Source: Gemmatimonadota bacterium (GTDB taxonomy: Bacteria; Gemmatimonadota; Gemmatimonadetes; Gemmatimonadales; GWC2-71-9). From it: 14,566 nucleotides of DNA. Of this stretch, positions 6,143 through 13,038 are shown in pieces. The notes under the pieces were generated by a model. It was not told the origin of the DNA, ran no database searches, and was given only the letters and a program-made list of their open reading frames with translations. Position 1 is the first letter of the stretch. Every line of letters begins with the position of its first letter. Made by a program: the position numbers and the translations under genes. The stretch lies in NCBI GenBank assembly GCA_003220855.1, contig QHTP01000158.1:1-14566 (forward strand), written 5' to 3'.

Positions 6143-6630
6143 CGTGCTTGCTTTCTCCAGGCCTCGAGGTTGCCCTGGATCTGGCGCGAGTGCTTCTCCA
6201 GGTGTTCGGCGTAGACCGCCAGCCAGTCCTCCGCGCTGTACGGGCCCGACTCCGTGTGCCGGCCCACCCGGCGCCAGTCCTGCTCCGTCGCGCGCTCCAG
6301 CAGCGGCACGGTGTTCGCCCGCACCGCCTGCACGGTGGCCAGCGCCGCGTCGAGCGGATGCGCGTGATAATCGAAGCGCTTCGCCCAGCGGTCCTGGTCG
6401 TATCCGACGATCAGGGGCTCGGGCTCCGCCAGCAAGTAGCGCAGTCGCATGTGGGCGTTCGTCTCGCTGTCGGCGCAATGGACCACGATTTCGTGCGCCG
6501 ACCAGCGATCGGTCCCGGGCTTCCACTTGAGCGCGTCGCGCGGCACTTTGGCGAGCGCCGCGGCGAGCAGGGCCGGCCCGTGGGCGTACCGCTCGATCAG
6601 GGTGGTGCGCTCGGCCGTGGTGAGAGACAT
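6139..6630 (-). CDS. DinB-like four-helix bundle protein
   Basis: A 163-residue protein of the DinB/YfiT superfamily, a four-helix metal-binding fold. The three expected metal-ligand histidines are visible: His51 in HEIVVHCADSE, and His143 and His147 in YAEHLEKHSRQI. The LKWKPGTDRWSAHEIVVH segment is typical. Some relatives are thiol-dependent S-transferases using bacillithiol or mycothiol, which is of interest because a bshB1-like gene lies in the window, but no such activity can be read from sequence. An ATG at 6630 with GGAG eight bases upstream fixes the start. It begins one base after the upstream membrane gene's stop and overlaps the next gene by ATGA. Confidence 0.88.
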   Translation of the reverse strand: MSLTTAERTTLIERYAHGPALLAAALAKVPRDALKWKPGTDRWSAHEIVVHCADSETNAHMRLRYLLAEPEPLIVGYDQDRWAKRFDYHAHPLDAALATVQAVRANTVPLLERATEQDWRRVGRHTESGPYSAEDWLAVYAEHLEKHSRQIQGNLEAWRKQAR

Positions 6631-6631
6631 G

Positions 6632-7021
6632 TCACGGTCTCCGGAACAGCAGGTCCCATAGCACGAGGCCGGTACCGGCCAGTCCCGCCACGATCAGGAT
6701 CGGGTGCAGGGCGGCATAGGCGGAACGGGACGTGCCCACGTAGATACTGCCCCCCTCGGGGATCCGCGGGAGCACGATCCCGAGGAATGCCCAGTCCGCG
6801 AACACGACGAATAGGACGGCGATGCCCATCACGAGGCCGCGGCGCGCGGGGTAGCGCAGTAGGGCCCGCCCGCCCACGATCCAGACGCCGACACCGAGCA
6901 GGGCTCCCGCGAGGCTCACCACGGGCTCGTGGATGAGGTTGCCCGCCACGACCACCCACGTGAATCCACCGAACGCGATGCCGAGCATGCTGCCGTACGA
7001 CACCACGCGCTGCCCGTCCAC
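6632..7021 (-). CDS. Four-helix membrane protein, unknown function
   Basis: A 129-residue hydrophobic protein with about four membrane segments (near 12-28, 33-50, 60-85 and 105-124); not recognised as a named family. A GTG start at 7021 is supported by a strong Shine-Dalgarno (GGGGGAG at 7025-7031 on the minus strand) three bases upstream. Of the polar motifs, RYPARRGL lies in the loop after helix 2, and IPEGGSIYVGTSRSAY lies between the last two helices. It probably opens a run with the DinB-like, holin-like and DUF423 genes: the next start follows after one base. The cluster of small membrane proteins suggests an envelope role, which is inference only. Confidence 0.8.
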   Translation of the reverse strand: MDGQRVVSYGSMLGIAFGGFTWVVVAGNLIHEPVVSLAGALLGVGVWIVGGRALLRYPARRGLVMGIAVLFVVFADWAFLGIVLPRIPEGGSIYVGTSRSAYAALHPILIVAGLAGTGLVLWDLLFRRP

Positions 7022-7048
7022 GGTCTCCCCCGTTGTGGCGCGCTCCCT

Positions 7049-7054
7049 AAGATA
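7049..7054 (-). promoter_or_regulatory. Possible -10 element (TATCTT)
   Basis: The 42 bases between the stop at 7064 and the GTG at 7021 contain TATCTT on the minus strand, followed by AGGGAGCG. It sits 27 bases before the start codon, which would give a short leader carrying the GGGGGAG ribosome-binding site. No convincing -35 hexamer is found at 16-18 bases. It could be the promoter of the membrane-protein/DinB/holin/DUF423 run, but the evidence is one hexamer in a suitable place. Confidence 0.3.
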
Positions 7055-7063
7055 CGGCGTCGC

Positions 7064-7528
7064 TCATCGGCGCGCGCGGCCTGCGACGAAGCGCGCTGTC
7101 GCGCCCGGGCGCGCCCGCACACCCAGCCGCGAATCGAACAGGATCGCTCCCGCGAGCGAGTCCCCCACGCGCGACGCTCCGATGCCGGCGAACGGCCCGA
7201 GCGTGGCTGGCCACCCGTACACCAGGGCCTGCTCCGGGTAGCCCACCCACGTGACCGGGAGCGTGTCGGGCGGCACTCGGAAGATGAGCGTGCCCCTGAA
7301 GTGGCAGGTGCGGCCCACCACGACCCGCGTGCTGTCCAGGATCACGTCGGTCAGCTTGAAGCGGTCGCCCAGCTCGGGCAGGGTGAGCGTGTCGCCCCGG
7401 GCCACCACCCAGTGACCGACGTAGCGTTGGGCATAGAGAGTCTGCAGGTGCATCGCCGCGGCGGTGCAGGGGTTGGAGGGGGCGCACGCGCCCAGGGCGC
7501 ACACGCTGGCCCAGACGACCGGCTTCAC
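7064..7528 (-). CDS. Putative lipoprotein, unknown function
   Basis: A 154-residue protein beginning MKPVVWASVCALGAC; LGAC is a plausible lipobox with Cys15 as the lipidated residue, though the signal segment is short. The mature part is beta-rich in appearance (YVGHWVVARGDTLTLPELG, FKLTDVILDSTRVVVG) with a further cysteine in RTCHFRGT. It ends in a basic tail. The GTG start at 7528 overlaps the stop of the preceding small lipoprotein gene (GTGA), indicating coupled translation. I do not recognise a family. Alternatively it is a simple secreted protein. Confidence 0.7.
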   Translation of the reverse strand: MKPVVWASVCALGACAPSNPCTAAAMHLQTLYAQRYVGHWVVARGDTLTLPELGDRFKLTDVILDSTRVVVGRTCHFRGTLIFRVPPDTLPVTWVGYPEQALVYGWPATLGPFAGIGASRVGDSLAGAILFDSRLGVRARPGATARFVAGRARR

Positions 7529-7752
7529 GGCGCGACGCTGTCCGCCGCCCGAACTCTCGCGTTGGTGGAATCGGCGGCGCGCAACGCGGCGCCGACCCCG
7601 CTCGCGCCCGGGATGCGCGACCGGGCCAGGATCGAGTCCCGCTGCCGCTCGGTGAGGGTGTCGGCGGCCGCGCTACCGGCCCTGCCGGACCGCCCGCCAC
7701 CGCAGCCCGTCAACGCCAAAGCGAGTGCGATCTCCGCGATCGTCCGGTTCAT
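7525..7752 (-). CDS. Small putative lipoprotein
   Basis: A 75-residue product. The N-terminus MNRTIAEIALALALTGC is a classic lipoprotein signal with lipobox LTGC (Cys17), then a Gly/Ser-rich linker. The remaining region (TLTERQRDSILARSRIPGAS and ALRAADSTNARVRAADS) is helical and charged, a pattern I associate with many short Gemmatimonadota lipoproteins, but no function is known. Its ATG overlaps the stop of the CefD-like enzyme gene, and its stop overlaps the next lipoprotein's GTG, so the three genes are tightly coupled. Confidence 0.75.
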   Translation of the reverse strand: MNRTIAEIALALALTGCGGGRSGRAGSAAADTLTERQRDSILARSRIPGASGVGAALRAADSTNARVRAADSVAP

Positions 7753-9041
7753 GCGGGCAGCCCCTTTCGAATCACGTCTTCCATCACGTCCGTGAAGCGA
7801 TCGACCTCCGGGAGTGTCGTGTACACGTTCGGTGTCACGCGCACGCAGCTGAACTCCTTGTGCACGATCGGCGTGACGAGGATACGATGCTTGTCCCAAA
7901 GGAAGGCGACGAGCTTGTTGACGTCCAGTCCCTCGACTGAGAGGCTCGCGAGCCCGCACGACTGGGCGGGGTCGTACGGGGTGAGGATCCTCACGCCCGG
8001 CCTCTGGTCCAGCCGCTTTGCCCAGCGCTGGAACAGGTACCGCAAGCGCGCGGCCTTTCGCTCGGGTCCGAGCCCCTCGTGGAACGTGAGCGCCTCGGCG
8101 ATGGCGTTGTGGTTCGCGGCGGGATGGGTCCCGATCTCTTCGAACTTCCGGACGTCGCGGTTCATCTCGGGCGGGGCCGCCATGAGCGGCCAGAGCCGCT
8201 CGATCTTCGCCTTCCGCACGTACAGGAACCCGGTGCCGTGCGGCGCCAGCAGCCACTTGTGGAGGCTGGTGCCGTAATAGTCGCAGTCGAGCTCGTCGCG
8301 GGTGAACGGGAAGTGTGCGAACGCGTGGGCCCCGTCCACGATCACCTCGATCCCACGCTCCCGCGCCAGTCGGACGATCTTGCGGATCGGGAAGATCTGC
8401 CCCGTGAGGTTCGTGATGTGGCAAACGTGGATGACCTTGGTCTTCGGAGTGATGGCGCGCGCGAAGCGGTCGGCCAAATCGTCCTGGGATGGTGGCGGCA
8501 CGGGAAAGCCGATCTCGCGCAGCACGATGCCCTCCCGCCGCTCGCGCTGGTGCCACGTCGTGAGCATGCGCGGGTAGTCCTGAGTGGTCGTCAGTACTTC
8601 GTCCCCACGCTCCAGCGGGATCCCGAGCTGCACGATCTCGAGTGCTTCGCTCGCGTTGCGTGTGATCGCCATCTCCTCGGGGTCGCAGCCGAAGCTCGCC
8701 GCGAGGCGGTGCCGCACGGCCTCGATCTCAGGCTCGAGCACCTGCCACATGGTATAGGCCGGCGCGGTGTTGGAGTACTCGAGGTAGCGGCGCATCGCGT
8801 CCTGCACGATGCGTGGGCTCGGGCTCACCCCGCCGTTGTTCAGGTTGATGATCGTGCGATCGAGCGTAAAGGCCTGCTGGACCTCGAGCCAGAAGTCCTC
8901 GTCGCGCGTGACGTCGTCGGTAGGCCGGCGGTCCACGTGACGGGCGATGCGCGCGAGCCGCGGGAGCGCGTCGTCCCGGAGCGCCGGGAGGGCGGCACCG
9001 GCGGTGAGGAGCGACTCGAGGAAACCGCGGCGTGTGGTCAT
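7749..9041 (-). CDS. CefD-like class V aminotransferase-fold PLP enzyme with Tat signal
   Basis: A 430-residue protein. The N-terminus MTTRRGFLESLLTAGAALPA has a twin-arginine motif followed by a weakly hydrophobic stretch, suggesting Tat export of the folded holoenzyme. The rest is a fold-I PLP enzyme resembling isopenicillin-N epimerase/cysteine desulfurase relatives: INLNNGGVSPSP (65-76), RNASEALEI (128-136), HVCHITNLTGQI (205-216), VDGAHAFAHF with Asp236, and SLHKWLLAPHGTGFLYV with the PLP lysine Lys262. Arg401 (VRVTPNVYTT) is a likely substrate-carboxylate contact. It lacks the desulfurase active-site cysteine loop seen in the true desulfurase of this window, so racemase, lyase or aminotransferase activity is more likely. 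A purine-rich GGGGGAGG site lies eight bases before the ATG, inside the preceding gene. Confidence 0.85.
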   Translation of the reverse strand: MTTRRGFLESLLTAGAALPALRDDALPRLARIARHVDRRPTDDVTRDEDFWLEVQQAFTLDRTIINLNNGGVSPSPRIVQDAMRRYLEYSNTAPAYTMWQVLEPEIEAVRHRLAASFGCDPEEMAITRNASEALEIVQLGIPLERGDEVLTTTQDYPRMLTTWHQRERREGIVLREIGFPVPPPSQDDLADRFARAITPKTKVIHVCHITNLTGQIFPIRKIVRLARERGIEVIVDGAHAFAHFPFTRDELDCDYYGTSLHKWLLAPHGTGFLYVRKAKIERLWPLMAAPPEMNRDVRKFEEIGTHPAANHNAIAEALTFHEGLGPERKAARLRYLFQRWAKRLDQRPGVRILTPYDPAQSCGLASLSVEGLDVNKLVAFLWDKHRILVTPIVHKEFSCVRVTPNVYTTLPEVDRFTDVMEDVIRKGLPA

Positions 9042-9045
9042 AGGG

Positions 9046-9420
9046 TCAGCCTCCCCCTCCCCGAAGGGCGCGGCGGATGAGGACGGTGTAGGCGACGAGG
9101 TTCACGATCAGCACCACGCTGCCGAGCAGGATCTGCGTTGGCGGCGTGAGCCCCGCCGGGTAGAGGACCGGGATAACGTAGTGCTCGACGAACCCGCCCC
9201 GATAGCCCTCCAGTCCGGCCCGGGCCCGGAGCGCGTTCTCGAGCGGCGTGAGCGGGCAGACCCAGCCACCGTACTCGATGGCCGCGCCCCACAAGGCGGC
9301 CGGCACGTGGGCCCAGACCACGCGTCCCCAGCGCCAGGCGAGGAATCCGCCCAGCATCACGAACCCGACGAAGCCGGCGTGCACCAGCACGAGGCAGTCG
9401 GCGACGGCGCGATAGACCAT
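9046..9420 (-). CDS. DUF2784 family membrane protein
   Basis: A 124-residue protein matching DUF2784 closely: VADCLVLVHAGFVGFVMLGG near the N-terminus, AHVPAALWGAAIEYGGWVCPLTPLEN, then GYRGGFVEHYVIPVLYPAG and a final membrane helix. About four membrane segments; the role is unknown. The ATG at 9420 is chosen because GGAG lies nine bases upstream and family members start with about this spacing before the first helix; a GTG at 9435 would add five residues. The gene begins 33 bases after a strong terminator and ends four bases before the CefD-like enzyme start, so it leads that group. Confidence 0.88.
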   Translation of the reverse strand: MVYRAVADCLVLVHAGFVGFVMLGGFLAWRWGRVVWAHVPAALWGAAIEYGGWVCPLTPLENALRARAGLEGYRGGFVEHYVIPVLYPAGLTPPTQILLGSVVLIVNLVAYTVLIRRALRGGGG

Positions 9421-9453
9421 TTGCACACTCTCCACCCGACCAAGTAAGACAAG

Positions 9454-9484
9454 AACCCCCGCCCGGCCACGCCGGGCGGGGGTT
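9454..9484 (-). terminator. Intrinsic terminator after the 387-residue lipoprotein gene
   Basis: A perfect 13-bp inverted repeat (AACCCCCGCCCGG at 9454-9466 and its complement at 9472-9484) encloses a five-base loop. On the minus strand it is followed by TTCTTGTCTT, a moderately T-rich tract. It lies 20 bases after the stop at 9505, the expected place for termination of that transcript. On the plus strand no T-tract follows, so it is directional. Confidence 0.88.
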
Positions 9485-9504
9485 CGCCTGTGGAGCGCCG
9501 CTGC

Positions 9505-10668
9505 TCAGCCGCCCATCAGATGCTGGCTGGGGTTGAACAGGCTTTCGATCGCGATCTCCATCTCGAGCGGCAGCAGGAAGAGATCGTAGAGGGCCTGGTC
9601 CTCGGCGGCAGAGACTGCGCTGCCGTCGGCGTGGCGCCGCACGATGTCGTTGCTCGTGGCGTTGGCGGTACCGGTGATGCGCGCATAGGCGACCCCGTTC
9701 ACGGTGATCGACAGGTTGGCCGTCACGGCCGGCGGAGAGAGCACCACCAGTACGGTCCCCGTCACGGAGACCGTCTCCGTCCCGCGCGTCACGCTGAAGT
9801 CGATCGTGACCGCCAGGTGGTTCGCGTCGGAGGTAGCCAGCGTCTCGTGCAGAACTACGTGAATGACGGGGTTGTCCAGGTCCCACGTGACGTCGATCTG
9901 GGCGTCCGGGTTGTCGGTGGTGAGGTTCGTCGCCGAGAAGGTGGCGTCGAACGAGAGCGTGTGCGTGCCGTCGCTCACGAAGCCGATCGCCGAGGCGGTG
10001 AACGCCGTCGCCGGGCTGCCGGTGACGCTGCCGCTCACGCTGTAGTCCGCGTACGTGACGGGACCGGGACTCGCGGGCGTGCCGTCCTTGACGATCACGT
10101 GGAGCTTGTTGACGGCGGGGCTGGTGGTGCTCTCGTCCAGGAGGTCCGCGAACCCCACGGCGCTGGACGGCTCGGCCACGGCGCCGGTGACCGGGTTGAG
10201 CGCGTACAAGATGATCCGCACGCCGTTGCTCGGTCCGGCGTCGGGGCCCACGACATATTTATGCGTCGCGTCGTCCCACACGAACGTCTGGCCCAGATAC
10301 TGTGGCGGAATCACGCTGGCGCTGATGCCGGAGCCGAGCGCACCCGCCGCCCGTCGGAGCGCCTGCAGCCGCCGTGGCGCATCGGCGTACGGCTGGCTGG
10401 AGCTGCGTGGGACCGTGAACGGCGCGACCCCGAGCAGGGCTCCCGCGGGCGTCGCCACCGCGGCTGGAGAGCCCGTGTCCGTGCTCACGACGCCGAAGCT
10501 TTCGAAGACGTTTGATTGCAGGACACCCAACACAGTCTGGACGTCGGAGCTCAGCTGTTGCGGGTCGGCGAGGTGAGCTTGCGGCGGCGCGGTGGTGCTG
10601 TTGCAGGCGGCGGCGAAGGCGGCGACGACCGCGAGGCCCCACCGGGGATGACCGTGACGTGAGGGCAT
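9505..10668 (-). CDS. Large putative lipoprotein, unknown function
   Basis: A 387-residue protein. Residues 10-22 (WGLAVVAAFAAAC) form a lipoprotein signal with lipobox AAAC and lipidated Cys22, followed by NSTTAPPQ, a typical flexible linker. The mature part is rich in Thr, Ser, Val and Asp with alternating beta patterns (LHVIVKDGTPASP, VTYADYSVSGSVTGSP, LAVTIDFSVTRGTETVSV), suggesting a mostly beta surface protein. No catalytic motif is seen, and only the lipobox cysteine is present. A GGAGGAG site lies before the ATG. It stands alone: 122 bases separate it from mnmA upstream and a strong terminator follows, so it is probably its own transcription unit or the end of the mnmA transcript. Confidence 0.8.
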   Translation of the reverse strand: MPSRHGHPRWGLAVVAAFAAACNSTTAPPQAHLADPQQLSSDVQTVLGVLQSNVFESFGVVSTDTGSPAAVATPAGALLGVAPFTVPRSSSQPYADAPRRLQALRRAAGALGSGISASVIPPQYLGQTFVWDDATHKYVVGPDAGPSNGVRIILYALNPVTGAVAEPSSAVGFADLLDESTTSPAVNKLHVIVKDGTPASPGPVTYADYSVSGSVTGSPATAFTASAIGFVSDGTHTLSFDATFSATNLTTDNPDAQIDVTWDLDNPVIHVVLHETLATSDANHLAVTIDFSVTRGTETVSVTGTVLVVLSPPAVTANLSITVNGVAYARITGTANATSNDIVRRHADGSAVSAAEDQALYDLFLLPLEMEIAIESLFNPSQHLMGG

Positions 10669-10790
10669 GCTGCTCCTCCGAGATGTGAGCGTGCCGGCGA
10701 CGGTCAGGGCGGGAGCGCCGCGGCGGATGACCCAGACTGAAACGTACCCTCATCCCGCCGATCGGACCATGACGGGGCGCACGGCTCCTG
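10669..10790 (-). other. Intergenic region between mnmA and the large lipoprotein gene
   Basis: These 122 bases hold the ribosome-binding site of the lipoprotein gene (GGAGGAG just before the ATG) and a weak -10-like TACGTT near the middle on the minus strand. No hairpin with a T-tract is seen after the mnmA stop, and no tRNA, repeat or convincing promoter was found. Confidence 0.4.
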
Positions 10791-11849
10791 TTACGCGATC
10801 ACGCCCCCACCGAGCAGGCGCCCGTCCGCGTCGTACAGGGCGCCCGACTGCCCCGGCGTGATCGCCCGCACCGGCTGGGCGAGATCGAGTACGAGCCCGT
10901 CGCCCGCGCGCTCCCGCACGCGGCCGGGCACCGCCGCCGCGCGGTAGCGGCACTGCACGAAGGCGGCGTCGCCCGGTGCCAGCGGCTGGGCGAGCCAGTT
11001 CACCTCGGCGAGCTCGACCGCGTGGCCGAACAGGTCGTCTCCCGGCCCGATCACGACCTCCCGCGTCTCGGGCCGGATGGCGACGACGTACATCGGTTCA
11101 CGGAATCCGCCGGGGAGGCCGCGGCGCTGTCCGATGGTGTAGCGGGCGAAGCCGGCGTGCTCGCCCACGATCGCACCGCCCGCCGTGACCAGCGGTCCGG
11201 GCGCGAGGGCCGGAGCGTCCGCCGGGAGATGGCGCTCGAGGACGCCGACGTAGTCGTCGTCGGGAACGAAGCAGATCTCGACGGATTCGGGCTTGTCGGC
11301 CGTGACGAGGCCGAGCCGTCGCGCGACCGCGCGGGTCTCCCGCTTGGTGAGGCCGCCCACGGGCGTGAGCATCCGCGCGACGACCGAGCGATCGATGCCC
11401 CAGAGGAAATACGACTGGTCCTTCTGCGGGTCGTGCCCGCGGAACAGCGCCCCGTCCCTGGCGACGGCGTAGTGGCCCGTGGCGACGTAGGCGCACTCGA
11501 GCGCGTCGGCGTGGTGCAGGAAGTCACGGAACTTGGTGAAGGAATTGCAGCGCACGCACGGGATAGGCGTGCGGCCGCGGGCGTACTCGCTGACGAAATC
11601 GGCGATCACGTCGCGCCCGAACCGATCTTCCAGGTTCAGCACGTAGTGCGGGATACCGAGCTTGTGCGCGACGAGCTTGGCGTCGGTGATCGAGTCGAGG
11701 GAGCAGCAGGGACGATCGGGGACCGAGTCGCCGTAGCAGAACAACTTCATGGTGGCGGCGACGACGTCGTACCCCGCGTCCACGAGCAGCGCGGCGGCGA
11801 CGGAGCTGTCCACCCCGCCCGACATCGCGACCAGAACACGCTCGGTCAT
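10791..11849 (-). CDS. mnmA: tRNA-specific 2-thiouridylase MnmA
   Basis: MnmA thiolates uridine 34 of Lys, Glu and Gln tRNAs, using ATP to adenylate the base and a persulfide as sulfur source. The protein is 352 residues, normal length. The PP-loop SGGVDSS is at 10-16. The two reaction cysteines are Cys101 in IPCVRCN and Cys193 in SVEICFV. ATGHYA (123-128), KDQSYFLWG (143-151) and GQRRGLPGG (240-248) are family signatures. This is the variant with extra cysteines in the N-terminal domain (Cys38 and RPCCSL at 46-51). The ATG at 11849 overlaps the stop of the cysteine desulfurase gene, so sulfur donor and acceptor are made together; no independent ribosome-binding site is evident, which fits coupling. 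Confidence 0.97.
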   Translation of the reverse strand: MTERVLVAMSGGVDSSVAAALLVDAGYDVVAATMKLFCYGDSVPDRPCCSLDSITDAKLVAHKLGIPHYVLNLEDRFGRDVIADFVSEYARGRTPIPCVRCNSFTKFRDFLHHADALECAYVATGHYAVARDGALFRGHDPQKDQSYFLWGIDRSVVARMLTPVGGLTKRETRAVARRLGLVTADKPESVEICFVPDDDYVGVLERHLPADAPALAPGPLVTAGGAIVGEHAGFARYTIGQRRGLPGGFREPMYVVAIRPETREVVIGPGDDLFGHAVELAEVNWLAQPLAPGDAAFVQCRYRAAAVPGRVRERAGDGLVLDLAQPVRAITPGQSGALYDADGRLLGGGVIA

Positions 11850-13021
11850 CGATGCAAGACCGCTGAAAGGGCCCGCACCTTCTCCACGATCTTCGGGAAC
11901 GCGGCCGCCACGGCCTCCACGTCCTCCATGGTGTTGTCCTTGCCGAAGGAGAAGCGCAACGCCGCCACCCCCAGCTCGCGCGGCACGCCCATGGCCGTGA
12001 GCACGTGCGAGGGCTCGACCGCCCCCGTGCTGCAGGCGGAACCCGAGGAGCACGCGATCCCGGCGAGGTCCAGATGCATCAACAGGGCCTCGCTGTCCGT
12101 GCCGGGAATCGACACGTTGGAGACGTGCGGCGCCCGCGGCCCGCGGGCGGCGTTGATCACGGCGTCCGGAACGACGGCGACCAGCCGGCGCTCGAGCTCG
12201 TCGCGGAGCGCGGCCACGCGGGCGGCGAACTCGGCCTGCTCGCGCGCGGCCAGCTCCACCGCCTTCCCGAGCGCCACGATCCCGGGCACGTTCTCCGTGC
12301 CGGGGCGGATGCCGAACTGCTGGCCGCCGCCGTGGATGATCGCTTCCACCACGTGCCGGTCGCGCACGATGAGCGCGCCGATCCCCTTTGGGGCCCCGAT
12401 CTTGTGGCCGGAGAGGGTGAGCAGGGTGCATGGAACATCGCGGAGCGAGACGGGGATCTTCCCGAAGGCCTGCACGGCGTCCACGTGGAACGGGACGCCG
12501 GCCTCGCGACATCGCGCCGCGAGCCGCGCGACCGCCTGCACCGCGCCCACTTCGTTGTTCACCCACATCACACACACGATGGCCACGCCCCGCCCGAGCG
12601 CCTCGTCCAGCGCCTCCGCCGATACCGCGCCCGCGCCGTCCACCTGAAGGATGATTTCCTCACCGCCGAGATGAACGACGGCATGCGCGGCGGCGAGCAC
12701 CGCCTTGTGCTCGATGGCCGACACGGCGACGCGGAACGGCCCCCCGCGATCGCGCGCCGCGAGCGCGGCGCCGATCACCGCCAGGTTGTCCGCCTCGGTG
12801 CCGCCCGAGGTGAAAATCACCTGTCCGGGCTCGGCACCAAGCGCCTCCGCGATGGCGCGCTTCGCCTCTTCCACGCCCGCGCGCGCGGCGCGCCCGAAAC
12901 GGTGCGCCGAGGAGGGGTTCCCGAACACGTCACGCCCCAGGTAGGGCAGCATCGCCTCGAGCACCTCGGGCCGCACCGGCGTCGTGGCCGCGTTGTCGAG
13001 ATAGACCAGCCGCTTGGGCAT
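11846..13021 (-). CDS. Cysteine desulfurase (IscS/NifS type)
   Basis: This PLP enzyme takes sulfur from L-cysteine as a protein persulfide for tRNA thiolation and iron-sulfur assembly. The product is 391 residues. Signatures: YLDNAATTPVRPEV at 7-20, GNPSSAHRFGR at 34-44, TSGGTEADNLA at 71-81, His105 (PLP stacking) in AIEHK, HVDAVQAFGK with Asp181, and the PLP lysine Lys207 in SGHKIGAPKG. The active-site loop CSSGSACSTG carries catalytic Cys330. Family knowledge makes class I (IscS/NifS), not SufS. The ATG at 13021 matches the conserved N-terminus of relatives; the frame extends upstream antisense to the deacetylase gene and is not coding there. It begins 17 bases after the bshB1-like stop and overlaps mnmA by ATGA. 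No scaffold or isc genes are visible, so MnmA is its likely main client. Confidence 0.96.
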   Translation of the reverse strand: MPKRLVYLDNAATTPVRPEVLEAMLPYLGRDVFGNPSSAHRFGRAARAGVEEAKRAIAEALGAEPGQVIFTSGGTEADNLAVIGAALAARDRGGPFRVAVSAIEHKAVLAAAHAVVHLGGEEIILQVDGAGAVSAEALDEALGRGVAIVCVMWVNNEVGAVQAVARLAARCREAGVPFHVDAVQAFGKIPVSLRDVPCTLLTLSGHKIGAPKGIGALIVRDRHVVEAIIHGGGQQFGIRPGTENVPGIVALGKAVELAAREQAEFAARVAALRDELERRLVAVVPDAVINAARGPRAPHVSNVSIPGTDSEALLMHLDLAGIACSSGSACSTGAVEPSHVLTAMGVPRELGVAALRFSFGKDNTMEDVEAVAAAFPKIVEKVRALSAVLHR

Positions 13022-13038
13022 GAGGGTGAATCTAGACG

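Noticed and set aside
9046..9075. G-rich stretch before the CefD-like start as a second G-quadruplex
   Set aside because: Only two or three usable G-runs; it simply serves as a ribosome-binding site inside the DUF2784 gene.
8079..9080. Long plus-strand open frame (333 codons)
   Set aside because: Antisense to the CefD-like enzyme, with His/Arg/Val-rich composition typical of shadow frames in GC-rich DNA and no recognisable motif.
9038..9886. Minus-strand open frame of 282 codons
   Set aside because: It reads across a terminator hairpin and out of frame with both the DUF2784 and the lipoprotein genes.
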